NCBI GenBank assembly: GCA_963205495.1
Contig: CAUJIN010000034.1
Span: 62,001 to 126,000, forward strand
DNA length: 64,000 bases
DNA from: Pseudomonadota bacterium
GTDB lineage: Bacteria; Pseudomonadota; Gammaproteobacteria; Xanthomonadales; Xanthomonadaceae
Reading direction: 5' to 3'
Part shown: piece after piece, positions 39,008 to 49,445 of the stretch
How the letters are laid out: each line of letters starts with the position of its first letter
How positions within the stretch are numbered: position 1 is the first letter of the stretch
Made by a program: the position numbers and the translations under genes
The notes under the pieces: generated by a model
The model's input: only the letters and a program-made list of their open reading frames with translations
Database searches by the model: none
What the model was told of the DNA's origin: nothing

Positions 39008-40390
39008 TCAGCACTCGATGACGTTGACCGCAAGCCCGCCGCGGCTGGTTTCCTTGTACTTTTCCATCATGTCGCGGCCGGTCTCGCGCATGGTCTTGAT
39101 CACCTTGTCGAGGCTGACCTTGTGCTTGCCGTCGCCGCGCAGCGCCATGCGCGAAGCGTTGATGGCCTTGATCGAACCCATGGCGTTGCGCTCGATGCAG
39201 GGAATCTGCACCAGCCCCGCGATCGGGTCGCAGGTGAGGCCCAGATTGTGTTCCATGCCGATCTCGGCAGCGTTTTCGATCTGCGATGGCGTGCCGCCGA
39301 GCGCCGCGGTCAGCCCGCCGGCGGCCATCGAGCAGGCCACGCCGACTTCGCCCTGGCAGCCGACCTCGGCGCCGGAGATGCTGGCGTTCTCCTTGTAGAG
39401 GATGCCGATGGCCCCGGCGGTGAGCAGGTAGTTGAAGATGCCTTCCTCGTTCGCGCCAGGAATGAATCGCTCGTAGTAGTGGCCGACCGCCGGAATGATG
39501 CCGGCGGCGCCGTTGGTGGGGGCCGTCACCACGCGTCCGCCGGCGGCGTTTTCCTCGTTCACCGCCAGCGCGTAGAGGTTCACCCAGTCGAGCGTGGTGA
39601 GCGGATCGCGCATCGCCGCCTCGGGGCGCGAGAGCAGTTCGTGGTGCAGCGCCGGGGCGCGGCGCGAGACGTGCAGGCCACCCGGCAGGGTGCCCTCGGC
39701 GCGCATGCCGCGCGCCACGCAGGCCTGCATCGTGGACCAGATTTCGCGCAGGCCGGCGCGGATCTCGTCCGGCGTGCGCCAGGCGGTTTCGTTGGCGAAC
39801 ATGATCTGCGCGATAGACAGTCCGCTGTCGCGCGTCCGTGCGAGCAGTTCGTCGCCGCTGTGGAAGGGGTGGGGCAGGGGCGTGGTGTCGGGCACGATGC
39901 GGTCGGCCGCGGCTTCGTCCGGGTTCACCACGAAACCGCCGCCGACCGAGTAGTAGTCGCGCGTGGCAAGCACTTCCTCGTTGGCATCGTAGGCAGTGAA
40001 ACGCATGCCGTTGGTGTGGAAGGGCAGCTTCTCGCGCTTGTTCATCACCAGGTCGCGCTTTTCCTCGAAGCCGATGGCCTTGAGTCCGCCCAGCAGCAGT
40101 GACTTCTCGCCGCGGATGCGCTCCAGCGTCGCCGGCACGATGTCCGGGTCGATGCGGTTGGGTTCGTGCCCTTCCAGGCCCAGCATCAGGGCCTTGTCGG
40201 TGCCGTGGCCGCGGCCGGTGAGGGCGAGCGAGCCGAACACCTCGGCGCGCACCCGCGCCACGCGGTCCATCAGCCCTGCGTCCTTCAGGTGGTGCTCGAC
40301 GAACCGCGCAGCGCCGCGCATCGGGCCGACCGTGTGCGAGCTGGACGGGCCGATGCCGATTTTCAGAAGGTCGAAGATGCTGACGGCCAT
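39008..40390 (-). CDS. sdaA: L-serine ammonia-lyase (serine dehydratase), iron-sulfur type
   Basis: 460 residues, single-chain SdaA/SdaB type. It converts L-serine to pyruvate and ammonia using a [4Fe-4S] cluster. The N-terminal [21 protein letters not shown] motif, the cluster cysteines in [11 protein letters not shown] and [18 protein letters not shown], and the C-terminal tail ending VNVIEC (a Cys that can ligate the cluster) are all present. It uses an ATG start with GGAGCACG upstream. Confidence 0.95.
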   Translation of the reverse strand: MAVSIFDLLKIGIGPSSSHTVGPMRGAARFVEHHLKDAGLMDRVARVRAEVFGSLALTGRGHGTDKALMLGLEGHEPNRIDPDIVPATLERIRGEKSLLLGGLKAIGFEEKRDLVMNKREKLPFHTNGMRFTAYDANEEVLATRDYYSVGGGFVVNPDEAAADRIVPDTTPLPHPFHSGDELLARTRDSGLSIAQIMFANETAWRTPDEIRAGLREIWSTMQACVARGMRAEGTLPGGLHVSRRAPALHHELLSRPEAAMRDPLTTLDWVNLYALAVNEENAAGGRVVTAPTNGAAGIIPAVGHYYERFIPGANEEGIFNYLLTAGAIGILYKENASISGAEVGCQGEVGVACSMAAGGLTAALGGTPSQIENAAEIGMEHNLGLTCDPIAGLVQIPCIERNAMGSIKAINASRMALRGDGKHKVSLDKVIKTMRETGRDMMEKYKETSRGGLAVNVIEC

Positions 40391-40459
40391 GGCGCGTGCT
40401 CCTGGAAAGGGCGGCTATTCTAGAGCGATTGCTCCATCGTGGCGTACCCAGGGAAAACC

Positions 40460-40693
40460 ATGGACCTGACCCTGTTCCAGCGCGACGACTGCCACCTGTG
40501 CGATCTGGCCCTGGAGGCCCTTGCGCAGGCCGGGGCGCCGGAATTCGTGAGCGTCTTCATCGACGGCGACGCCGCGCTGGAGGCGCGTTACGGCACGCGC
40601 GTGCCGGTGCTGCGGCGGGGAGATTCCGGCGCAGAGCTCGACTGGCCGTTCGATGCGAAGGCCGCGGCGCGCTTCCTTTCGGGGGCGGATTAG
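40460..40693 (+). CDS. Glutaredoxin-like protein (DUF836 type)
   Basis: 77 residues from ATG 40460 (AGGG upstream); an in-frame GTG at 40439 would add seven residues. It has a thioredoxin-like fold with active site C11-H-L-C14 and a cis-Pro segment RVPVLRRG. It is probably a small cytosolic thiol-disulfide protein. It is divergent from sdaA and converges on the kinase gene with a 4-nt overlap. Confidence 0.85.
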   Translation: MDLTLFQRDDCHLCDLALEALAQAGAPEFVSVFIDGDAALEARYGTRVPVLRRGDSGAELDWPFDAKAAARFLSGAD

Positions 40694-43158
40694 CGCGCGA
40701 CCTGTTCGGCGGCGTCGAGCCTGGCGATCGATTCGCGGATGCGCGCCAGCGGCCCTTCCGCGTTGCCGTGGATTTTCACGAGGATGGCCAGCGACCGTTC
40801 CAGGCTTGCGCGGGCGTCGCGGAAGTCGCCGAGCGCGGTCTGCGCCTGCCCCAGACCGCGCAGCACTTCCGCGGTGACGTCGTGCTCGGGGCCGAAGACC
40901 TTTTCGCTCAGCGCCAGCACGGCGCGCTGCTCCTCGAGCGCGCGCTGCGGCTGGCGGTCGTCCAGCAGCCAGTTGGCGTGGTTGCCGCGCGCCATGATGG
41001 TCATCGGGGCTTCGGGGCCCTCGTGTTTCAGGGCATAGTCCAGGGCGTATCGGTAGTGCGGACCGGCTTCGGCGATCTTGGCGGCATTGCCCTGCTGGCG
41101 CAGCGCGCCGGCCAGATTGGCGTGCACCATCGCCAGCATCGGCGAGTCCTCGCCGAACTGGCTGGCGACCGGCTCGAGCATGGACTTCAGGAGGGGCTTG
41201 GCGCCGGCATAGTCGCGCTTTTGCAGGTGGAAGACCGCCAGGCTCAGGCGCATGTTCAGCACGCGCGGGTGGTCTGAGCCGAGATCCTCGGTGCGCCGGG
41301 AGATCATTTCCTGCAGCAGCGCGATCGCCTCGTCGTACTGGCCGGCATCGCTCATCAGGATCGCCAGGCGCTGGCCGGCGTCGAGCAGTTGCGCATGATT
41401 TTCCGGTACGCGCGCCCGCAGTTCGTCGTAGGCGCGGCGGGCTTCGGCGGTGGCCTCGTCCTGCCGGCTGAGCTGGCGCAGGGTCCAGCTCAGGCGCGAG
41501 CGCAGGTCCGGCTGGAGCGTGGGTCCGGCCCGGTCCGGATGGCGGGCGGCGATGTCGATGGCGCGGCGCAGTACCGTTTCCGATTCGTCGTACCTGCCGG
41601 CATCGACCAGCGCCGTGCCCAGCCGCTGGGCCAGCAGCATGGCCTCGCGGCTCTCCGGCCCCAGCCGGTGATCGACGTCCTCGCGTGCCGCAAGCAGCAT
41701 GGGGATCGCCTTCTTCGGCTGTCCCAGGGCGGTGTAGCTTTCGGCGATCACCATTTCCACCGCCAGCCGTCCCTGCGGGTCTTCGGCCAGCTCCGTCGCG
41801 GCGCGTCGGGCGGCATCGTCGAGCACGCGCAGCATCAGCGTGGGATCGAGGTCGCGGGCGAAATCCGGGTCCACGCTGGAGAGCGCATTGCCGAGAAATT
41901 CGGAAGTCACGCGCGCGCGCCGGGCTTCGCGCTCGGCCTGCGCCAAGGCCCAGGTGGTGGTGGCAAGCCCTGCGAGCAGTGCCAGGACGATGCCGGCGAC
42001 GGCGGCGGTGCCGATCCGGTGGCGGCCGATGAACTTGCGGAAGGCCAGGGCGCGGCGCGGCGGTGCCGCGCTTACCGGATGGCCATCCAGATGTCGCTTC
42101 ACGTCTTCGGCCAGCAGCGCGACCGAGGCGTAGCGATGCTCCGGATCGGTTTCCATGGCCTTGCGCACGATCCAGTCCAGATCGTTGCGCAGCGTGCGCA
42201 GCAGGGTGGCCGGCGTGGCGCCGCAGCGCTGGGCGTGGTTCTGCAGCGTGGCCGGTGGCAGCTCCGCGAGCTTGCGCGAGGGCGCATGGCTGTCGGGGCC
42301 GGAGGACTCCGGGGCGGGGCGTTCCCCGGACACCAGTTCGTACAGCAGGGCGCCCAGCGCATAGACATCGCAGCGGCTGTCGCAGCGGCCGTTCGGATCG
42401 CGCTGTTCCGGGCTCATGTAGCCGGGTGTGCCGGCCGGTTGGGCCGAGCTCCCGACGCCGGCGGCGATGCCGAAATCGATCAGGCGGGGGCGCGCCTGGC
42501 CATCGACTTCTTCCACCAGCACGTTGGCCGGCTTGATGTCGCGGTGGACCACGCCCTTCTGGTGCGCGTGCTGGACGCCGTCGCAGACCTGCAGGAACAG
42601 ATCCAGGCGCCGACGCAGCGACAGCGTGCGCTGCTGGCAGTAGCGCGCGATCGGCTCGCCCTCGATGTATTCCATCACCAGCCAGGGGCGGCCCAGTTCG
42701 TCGGTACCGGCATCGTGGATGAGCGCGATGGCCGGATGGCGCATCTGCGCCAGGGTCTGACGTTCCACCTCGAAATGGGCGCGCTGGCGTGTGTCCAGGC
42801 CGGAGTGGCCGATCAGTTTGATGGCCACCTGGCGTTGATAGGTGCCGTCGGCGCGATGGGCGAGATAGACCTTGCCCATGCCGCCGTGCCCGAGCAGCCG
42901 GTCGATCGCCCAGGGGCCGAAACGCGTGCCGGAAGGGACTTCGAGAGCGGAACCCAGCAGGTCCAGAGCGCTGGCGAGCGGGCGCTCCATGCGGCAGGTC
43001 GCCTCCTGTTCGATGGCGAGCATCCGCAATAGCTCATCGACCAGGATCGGATCGTCGTGCGCGCTGCGTCGGGCGAACGCGTCGCGCGCCTCGGGCGGCA
43101 GTTCGCAGGCGGCGTGGAACAGGTCTTGCAGGCGCTGCCAGCGGATAGCGGTGCTCAT
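40690..43158 (-). CDS. Membrane Ser/Thr protein kinase with TPR domain
   Basis: 822 residues from ATG 43158. After about 75 helical residues comes a Hanks-type kinase domain: GHGGMGKVYLA glycine loop, catalytic Lys114 in VAIKL, HRD loop Asp207 (VVHRDIKPANV), DFG Asp228 and GTPGYMSPEQ in the activation segment. All key residues are intact. A membrane helix (GTAAVAGIVLALLAGLATTTWAL, split by the linker) follows near residue 380. A C-terminal array of tetratricopeptide repeats (about 400-810) should lie outside the cytoplasm. The start overlaps the stop of the sigma-factor gene as ATGA. The pairing implies that the kinase controls this sigma factor, as known for ECF43-type sigma/kinase pairs. 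Confidence 0.92.
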   Translation of the reverse strand: MSTAIRWQRLQDLFHAACELPPEARDAFARRSAHDDPILVDELLRMLAIEQEATCRMERPLASALDLLGSALEVPSGTRFGPWAIDRLLGHGGMGKVYLAHRADGTYQRQVAIKLIGHSGLDTRQRAHFEVERQTLAQMRHPAIALIHDAGTDELGRPWLVMEYIEGEPIARYCQQRTLSLRRRLDLFLQVCDGVQHAHQKGVVHRDIKPANVLVEEVDGQARPRLIDFGIAAGVGSSAQPAGTPGYMSPEQRDPNGRCDSRCDVYALGALLYELVSGERPAPESSGPDSHAPSRKLAELPPATLQNHAQRCGATPATLLRTLRNDLDWIVRKAMETDPEHRYASVALLAEDVKRHLDGHPVSAAPPRRALAFRKFIGRHRIGTAAVAGIVLALLAGLATTTWALAQAEREARRARVTSEFLGNALSSVDPDFARDLDPTLMLRVLDDAARRAATELAEDPQGRLAVEMVIAESYTALGQPKKAIPMLLAAREDVDHRLGPESREAMLLAQRLGTALVDAGRYDESETVLRRAIDIAARHPDRAGPTLQPDLRSRLSWTLRQLSRQDEATAEARRAYDELRARVPENHAQLLDAGQRLAILMSDAGQYDEAIALLQEMISRRTEDLGSDHPRVLNMRLSLAVFHLQKRDYAGAKPLLKSMLEPVASQFGEDSPMLAMVHANLAGALRQQGNAAKIAEAGPHYRYALDYALKHEGPEAPMTIMARGNHANWLLDDRQPQRALEEQRAVLALSEKVFGPEHDVTAEVLRGLGQAQTALGDFRDARASLERSLAILVKIHGNAEGPLARIRESIARLDAAEQVAR

Positions 43159-43712
43159 GCCATCCTCGACGCCAGCCAGGCGCGCGCGAAGCGCAGGTCG
43201 CGTTCCAGCGTGGCGGTGGAGATCTCCAGGATTTCCGCCACTTCCTCGTGCCGGAAACCGCCCAGTTCGGTGAGCGCAAATGCCTGCGACTTGCGTGCAT
43301 CGAGGTGGTCGAGCTGCTCCAGGGCGTTGCCCAGCAGCGCGGCGTCGGCCGGCTGCGGGGACGGATCGACCAGCCGCAGGCTCAGCGTCACCGGATCGGC
43401 CTGGCCCGCGCGCGCGCCGGCGCTGCGCGCGAGGTCGATCAGCAGCCGCCGCATCTGCAGCGCCGCAAACGCGAAGAAATGCTGGCGCGTGGAAAAGGCC
43501 AGATGCGATTGGCCCAGGCGCAGCCAGGCTTCGTGGACCAGCTCGGTGGCTTCCAGCTGCGGCCGGCGCTCGCGCATAAGCTGCCGGCTGGCGATCTGGT
43601 GCAGCTCGCCGTAGACCTGCTCGGCCAGCGCATCGGAGGCGCCGCTGCGGCCTTCGGACCAGGCACGCACCAGCTGGGTGATCGGGACGCTGTCGGGAGG
43701 TGGCGGGCTCAT
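43155..43712 (-). CDS. ECF-type sigma-70 factor paired with a Ser/Thr kinase (ECF43-like)
   Basis: 185 residues from ATG 43712. Region 2 spans about residues 25-95 ([17 protein letters not shown] and [15 protein letters not shown]). Region 4 spans about 120-180 ([20 protein letters not shown] then [12 protein letters not shown]). At the place where ordinary ECF factors have an acidic DAEDLVQE stretch in region 2.2, this one reads ATELVHE with Thr56. The family of sigma factors next to Ser/Thr kinases (TIGR02999/ECF43) shares this change; in Vibrio EcfP, phosphorylation supplies the negative charge. No anti-sigma gene is adjacent. The targets are unknown. The extended frame upstream to 43937 overlaps ruvB and is not used. 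Confidence 0.88.
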   Translation of the reverse strand: MSPPPPDSVPITQLVRAWSEGRSGASDALAEQVYGELHQIASRQLMRERRPQLEATELVHEAWLRLGQSHLAFSTRQHFFAFAALQMRRLLIDLARSAGARAGQADPVTLSLRLVDPSPQPADAALLGNALEQLDHLDARKSQAFALTELGGFRHEEVAEILEISTATLERDLRFARAWLASRMA

Positions 43713-43812
43713 GGGGCGCGATGATACCTGCGCCGCACCTGCGCACCAGTGGAAAAAAACATGTCGATATCCGATGAGCGCACGGGCGGCGGAATTCGGC
43801 GACAATGGCTTG

Positions 43813-44829
<1,017 letters not shown>

Positions 44830-44856
<27 letters not shown>

Positions 44857-44896
44857 CGCTTCCCACCCCCCCGCTCCCGGATTCCCAATCTCCGCT
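44830..44896. repeat. Inverted repeat across the ruvB-ybgC junction
   Basis: AGCGGAGA (44830-44837) plus GGGAGCG (44841-44847) is mirrored by CGCTCCC (44872-44878) plus TCTCCGCT (44889-44896). The right half also contains GGATTCCCAATC, like the GGGAAT palindromes elsewhere. The element covers the last codons of ruvB and the first 15 or so codons of ybgC. Confidence 0.6.
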
Positions 44897-45311
44897 GTTC
44901 AGTCTCCCGATACGCGTCTACTGGGAAGATACTGACGCGGGCGGCGTGGTGTACCACGCCGCATATTTGTGTTTTCTCGAACGCGCACGGACCGAATGGC
45001 TGCGCGCGCTAGGCGTTTCGCAACAGGCGTTGCGCGAAGCGGAAGACGTGGTGTTCGCGGTTCGCGGGATGCTGCTGGATTTTCTCGCGCCGGCGCGACT
45101 GGACGATGCACTCGATGTCGAGGTTCGCCTCATCGAGGCCGGTCGAGCCAGTTTCACGTTCGCCCAGCGCATCCTCCGCCCCTGCGATTCGAGGGTGCTG
45201 CTGGAGGCCGAAGTCCGCGTGGCCTGCCTTGCGGCATCGGCTTTTCGCCCGCGCGCCCTGCCGGACTGGCTGCGGGCGCATTTCCGTATCTTGATGAACG
45301 AGGTGAGTTGA
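44853..45311 (+). CDS. ybgC: Tol-Pal system acyl-CoA thioesterase YbgC
   Basis: 152 residues from TTG 44853 (TTGA overlap with ruvB). No ATG or GTG occurs before the conserved core, so this rare start is needed. The hot-dog-fold core [19 protein letters not shown] has the catalytic Asp of 4-hydroxybenzoyl-CoA thioesterase-type Ybg[13 protein letters not shown] follows. The N-terminal 17 residues ([17 protein letters not shown]) are translated from an inverted repeat and are not part of the family. It is the first gene of the tol-pal cluster. Confidence 0.9.
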
Positions 45312-45313
45312 AG

Positions 45314-46084
45314 ATGATGTTCCTGGCCCTGCTGCAGTCCGCCGCGCCCGCGGGCGCGCAGCCGATTCCGGAGGCGCCGATCCCGGGCCTTCCCGCCGCG
45401 CCGGACGCCGGACTGGACTACCTCCAGCTCATCCTGCACGCGAGCATCCCGGTGCAACTGGTGATCGCGCTGCTGCTGCTGGCCTCGATCGCTTCCTGGG
45501 CGATCATCTTCCGCAAGCACAAGGTCTTCACCGACGCCAACCGCGCGGCCGACGATTTCGAGGAGCGGTTCTGGTCCGGCGGCGATCTGGCCGCGCTGTT
45601 TCGTCAGGTGTCCGGCGGCGACCAGCGCCCGAACGGGCTGGCGGCGATCTTCGAGGCGGGATTCCGCGAGTTCGCGCGGCTGCGCCAGAAACGCGGCATG
45701 GATTCGCGCACCCAGATCGAGGGCGCGCAGCGCGCCATGCGCGCCAGTCTGGCGCGCGAGGTCGATGCGCTGGACAGCAATCTGGAGCTTCTGGCCAACG
45801 TCGGTTCGATCAGCCCGTATGTCGGCCTGTTCGGAACGGTGTGGGGCATCATGATCTCGTTCCACGGGCTGGCCTCGATGAAGGAAGCCACCATCGCCAC
45901 CGTGGCGCCGGGCATTTCCGAGGCGCTGGTCGCCACCGCGATGGGCCTGTTTGCCGCCATCCCGGCGGTGTGGGCCTACAACCGCTTCGCCACCAAGGTG
46001 GACCGGATCAGCGTGCGCTACGAGGCTTTTGCCGAGGAGTTCAGCTCGATCCTGCAGCGGCAGGCACCGCAGGACGAGCACTGA
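45314..46084 (+). CDS. tolQ: Tol-Pal system proton channel subunit TolQ
   Basis: 256 residues from ATG 45314 (GAGGTGA at about 8 nt; a second ATG follows directly). It has three membrane helices: about 45-68, 165-188 and 200-222. The family signature VGSISPYVGLFGTVWGIM and APGISEALVATAMGLFAAIPAV is complete. With TolR it uses the proton gradient to power outer-membrane constriction at division. A proline/alanine-rich N-terminal extension of about 25 residues explains the greater length than E. coli TolQ (230). Confidence 0.95.
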   Translation: MMFLALLQSAAPAGAQPIPEAPIPGLPAAPDAGLDYLQLILHASIPVQLVIALLLLASIASWAIIFRKHKVFTDANRAADDFEERFWSGGDLAALFRQVSGGDQRPNGLAAIFEAGFREFARLRQKRGMDSRTQIEGAQRAMRASLAREVDALDSNLELLANVGSISPYVGLFGTVWGIMISFHGLASMKEATIATVAPGISEALVATAMGLFAAIPAVWAYNRFATKVDRISVRYEAFAEEFSSILQRQAPQDEH

Positions 46085-46171
46085 TCGTCCGCGCAACCCC
46101 GTGCCGGTTCTTCTTCCGTTGTCCGATTCCGCAGCCGCGCGCCTGTGCGTGCGCCGATCGAGAGTGATCCC

Positions 46172-46606
46172 ATGAGCATCCGCCACCGCAAGCGCCGCAG
46201 GCTGAAGGCCGAGATCAACGTCGTTCCCTACATCGACGTGATGCTGGTGCTGCTCATCATCTTCATGGTGACCGCGCCGCTGCTGCGGCTGGGCGTGGAC
46301 GTGAAGCTGCCCGAAGCCAACGCGCGTGCGATGGAAGCGCCCAAGGACCCGATCATCGTGGGTGTCACCAAGGACGGTCGCTACCTCCTGACCCTGCAGG
46401 GCCAGGCTGCCGAGGAACTGGACGAGGCCGCGCTGGAGGCCCGCATCGCCGCCTTCGTGCGACAGGAGCCGCAGACCGCGGTCTACATAGCCGGCGACAT
46501 GGGGGCGCAGTATTCGCTGATCTACGGCGCGATGGCGACGCTGCAGCGCGCCGGCGTGGTCCGGATCACCTTCATGGGCGAATCCGCGGGCAAGGCCGGG
46601 CGCTGA
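46172..46606 (+). CDS. tolR: Tol-Pal system protein TolR
   Basis: 144 residues. Cytoplasmic basic start (RHRKRRRLKAEINVVP), one membrane helix with the proton-carrying Asp22 (YIDVMLVLLIIFMVTAPLL), and a periplasmic domain ending RITFMGESAG. It pairs with TolQ. I use the ATG at 46172; the upstream start at 46145 adds nine unrelated residues. There is an 87-nt gap after tolQ. Confidence 0.95.
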   Translation: MSIRHRKRRRLKAEINVVPYIDVMLVLLIIFMVTAPLLRLGVDVKLPEANARAMEAPKDPIIVGVTKDGRYLLTLQGQAAEELDEAALEARIAAFVRQEPQTAVYIAGDMGAQYSLIYGAMATLQRAGVVRITFMGESAGKAGR

Positions 46607-46610
46607 GTCG

Positions 46611-47549
46611 ATGCAGGCGCACCGCGAAAAATGGATCGCGATCTGGCAGGCCGTCGGCCTGCACGGGCTGCTGTTCGCGCTGCTGTTCGTCGGGATCCTG
46701 TTCCAGCGCAGCCAGCCGCCGCTGTCGGTGGCCGGTGGTTCGATCGAGGCGGTGCTGTCGGACACGCTCACGCCACCCACCTCCGCCTCCGTGCCCAAAC
46801 CGGCGCCCCGGCCGGCGCCGCCCGAGCCACCCGCACGACCGCAGCCCAAGCCCGAGCCCAAGCCGCAGGATGCGGTGCAACCGCCCCAGCCCACACCGCA
46901 GCAGCAGGTGGCCAAGCCCGATGCGGTGGATCAGGAGCGCATCGTGCGCGAAGCCGCGCAGAAGGCCGATGAGGCGCGGCGCGAGCAGGAGGAGCGCCGT
47001 CGCCAGGAGCAGGTGCAGCTGGAAGAAAAGAAGCAGCAGGAGGAGGCCGAGCGCCGCCAGCGGCTTGCCCAGCAGCAAGCCGAGCGCGACAAGCAGCTCG
47101 CCGACATCCGCCGCCAGCGCGAGGAAGCCGAGAAACGGCGCCGCATGGAAGAGGAAAAACTCAAGCAGTTGGCCGATCTTCGCCAGCAGGCGGCGGCCTC
47201 GGCCGCGCCGACTTCCACGGCGCCGCCCTCCGATCGATTGGGCAATCAGGGCACCGATGATGGCCTTCTGGGCCGTTACCAGCTCGCCATCCAGCAGCAG
47301 GTGGACCGCAACTGGCTGCGCCCCGACAGCCTGCGCCCGGGACTGCGCTGCTACATCGGTGTCACCCAGATGGTGGGTGGGCAGGTGAGCGGGCTGGATT
47401 TCGCCCGTTGCCCCGCCGACGAGATCACGCGCCGCTCCATTGAAGCGGCGCTCATGCGCGAGGCGTTACCGTATCGCGGCTACGAGAGCGTGTTCCAGCG
47501 CAAGCTCAGCATTCCTTTCTGTTATCCCGTCGAGGTCTGTGTACGATGA
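46611..47549 (+). CDS. tolA: Tol-Pal system protein TolA
   Basis: 312 residues. A single N-terminal membrane helix (IWQAVGLHGLLFALLFVGIL) is followed by a Pro-rich stretch (about 55-100) and a long charged coiled coil rich in Gln, Glu and Arg (about 105-195). The globular C-terminal domain carries two Cys pairs likely to form a disulfide. It spans the periplasm from TolQR to TolB and Pal. It begins 4 nt after tolR and ends in ATGA overlap with tolB. Confidence 0.94.
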   Translation: MQAHREKWIAIWQAVGLHGLLFALLFVGILFQRSQPPLSVAGGSIEAVLSDTLTPPTSASVPKPAPRPAPPEPPARPQPKPEPKPQDAVQPPQPTPQQQVAKPDAVDQERIVREAAQKADEARREQEERRRQEQVQLEEKKQQEEAERRQRLAQQQAERDKQLADIRRQREEAEKRRRMEEEKLKQLADLRQQAAASAAPTSTAPPSDRLGNQGTDDGLLGRYQLAIQQQVDRNWLRPDSLRPGLRCYIGVTQMVGGQVSGLDFARCPADEITRRSIEAALMREALPYRGYESVFQRKLSIPFCYPVEVCVR

Positions 47550-48853
47550 TCCGCATCCTCCTGCTGCTTGCCGTCGTCCTGCTGCCGCTGCGCGGGCTGC
47601 AGGCGCAAACGCTGGAAATCGATCCGATCCGCGGCAGCGCGGCGGCATTGCCCATTGCCGTGGTGCCGTTCGATTACCTCGGCGTGCAGGTGGCTCCAGA
47701 CACCGACGTGGCGGCCGTGGTGCGGGCCGATCTCAATCGTTCCGGTTCGTTCCGCACGTTGGCCGAACGCGATCTGGTGGAACGCCCGCTGCGCCAGTCC
47801 GACGTCAATTTCGGCACCTGGCGCCTGCTCAAGCAGGATTACCTCCTGATCGGGCGTGTACTGGATGACGCGGCTTCCGGCGGCTACCGTACCGAGTTCG
47901 AACTGTTCGACGTGGCCAAGCAGGAGCGATTGCTCGGTTTGGCGCTCAACGGCCGCCCCGGCAACATGCGCGACATTGCCCATCAGGTTGCCGATCAGGT
48001 CTACGAGAAGATCCTCGGGGTGCGCGGCGCCTTCTGGACCCGCATGGCCTATGTGACAGCGGTGGGGCGCGGCCGCGACATGACCTATTCGCTGATGATC
48101 GCCGACGCCGACGGCTACAATCCGCAGACGGTGGTGCGCTCGCGCGAGCCGCTGCTTTCGCCGGCGTGGAGTCCGGACGGCCGGCGCCTGGCCTATGTGA
48201 GCTTCGAGCGCGGTGCTTCGTCCATTTACCTTCAGGACCTGGCGACCGGCGCGCGAGAAGTTTTGTCCAGCTTCAAGGGCATCAACGGTGCGCCCGCGTT
48301 CTCGCCGGATGGCACCAAGCTCACGTTGGCGCTTTCGCGCACCGGCAACCCCGAGATCTATGTGATGGACCTTGGCAGCCGCGCCCTGACCCAGCTCACC
48401 AGCCACTGGAGCATCGACACCGAGCCGGTGTTTTCCGTGGATGGTCGAAGCATCCTGTTCACTTCCGATCGCGGCGGAAAGCCGCAGATCTACGAAGTTC
48501 CGCTTGGCGGAGGCGAAGCGCAGCGCGTAACTTTCAACGGTCAGTACAATGCGCGCGCCTCTCTCGAACCGGGCGGACGGGTTGCGATGGCGCAGGGCGC
48601 TGGAAACGTGTATCGTATTGCGGTTCTAGACAGGGGTCATGGCAATGGCGGAGAGGTTCGTCTCATCTCTCCCGGCAATCTGGATGAATCGCCGAGCTTC
48701 GCCCCGAATGGAAGCATGATTCTGTATGCCGCGCGCGAAAACCAGCGCGGTGTGCTCTATGTCGTATCCAGCGATGCCCGCGTCCGGCAGCGTCTGGTTC
48801 TAGCCGATGGCGACGTCCGGGAGCCCGCCTGGTCGCCGTTCAGGCCGCGGTAA
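47546..48853 (+). CDS. tolB: Tol-Pal system beta-propeller protein TolB
   Basis: 435 residues. Sec signal peptide MIRILLLLAVVLLPLRGLQA, cleaved before QTLE. The N-terminal alpha/beta domain (about 25-160) is followed by a six-bladed propeller with repeats such as SPAWSPDGRRLAYVSFE, APAFSPDGTKLTLALS and PSFAPNGSMILYAAR. It binds Pal and is released by energised TolA. ATGA overlap with tolA. Confidence 0.96.
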   Translation: MIRILLLLAVVLLPLRGLQAQTLEIDPIRGSAAALPIAVVPFDYLGVQVAPDTDVAAVVRADLNRSGSFRTLAERDLVERPLRQSDVNFGTWRLLKQDYLLIGRVLDDAASGGYRTEFELFDVAKQERLLGLALNGRPGNMRDIAHQVADQVYEKILGVRGAFWTRMAYVTAVGRGRDMTYSLMIADADGYNPQTVVRSREPLLSPAWSPDGRRLAYVSFERGASSIYLQDLATGAREVLSSFKGINGAPAFSPDGTKLTLALSRTGNPEIYVMDLGSRALTQLTSHWSIDTEPVFSVDGRSILFTSDRGGKPQIYEVPLGGGEAQRVTFNGQYNARASLEPGGRVAMAQGAGNVYRIAVLDRGHGNGGEVRLISPGNLDESPSFAPNGSMILYAARENQRGVLYVVSSDARVRQRLVLADGDVREPAWSPFRPR

Positions 48854-48929
48854 CTGCGTTGGACGGGCTTTGCTCAATAATTATCCGATTTGCCCCCGAT
48901 CACTTCCTGCCTTCAAGGATTGCGTTTCA

Positions 48930-49442
48930 ATGAACACCATGTTTCGCGTCGCCCTTGTTTCCGTCCTCGTCCTGTCCGTCGCCGCTTGCACCAAGAAGAC
49001 CAAGCCCGTCGAGCAGCCGCCCGAACCCACGCCCGCTCCGGTCGTCGATACCGCCCCCGCCACCGACGGCAAGTACACCCCGGCCGACCTGGATACCGAT
49101 TCCTGCCTGCGCCAGCGCGTGGTCTACTTCGACTTCGACCAGGATGTGCTGAAGCCGGAATTCGCCGCCATCGTGTCCTGCCACTCCAAGTACCTGCGTG
49201 ACCGTCCTTCCGCCCGCATCACGCTGGAAGGCAACGCCGACGAGCGCGGCACCCGCGAGTACAACATGGGTCTGGGCGAGCGTCGCGGCAACGCGGTGTC
49301 TTCGGCCATGCAGGCCAACGGCGGTTCCGCCGGCCAGCTCGGCGTCGTCAGCTACGGTGAAGAGCGCCCGATGTGCACGGATTCCAGCGAGTCGTGCTGG
49401 GGTCAGAACCGTCGCGTCGAGATCGTGTACACCGCGAAGTAA
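48930..49442 (+). CDS. pal: Peptidoglycan-associated lipoprotein Pal
   Basis: 170 residues. Lipobox LSVAAC with Cys20 as the acylated residue. After a Pro/Thr-rich tether comes an OmpA-like domain (VVYFDFDQDVLKPEF, LEGNADERGTREYNMGLGERR), with the conserved Asp and Arg that bind diaminopimelate. It anchors the outer membrane to the wall. Extra Cys residues in the domain (SCLRQR, SCHSK, MCTDSSESCWGQNRR) are more numerous than in E. coli Pal. A 76-nt, relatively AT-rich gap separates it from tolB and may hold a weak internal promoter. Confidence 0.95.
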   Translation: MNTMFRVALVSVLVLSVAACTKKTKPVEQPPEPTPAPVVDTAPATDGKYTPADLDTDSCLRQRVVYFDFDQDVLKPEFAAIVSCHSKYLRDRPSARITLEGNADERGTREYNMGLGERRGNAVSSAMQANGGSAGQLGVVSYGEERPMCTDSSESCWGQNRRVEIVYTAK

Positions 49443-49445
49443 TCG

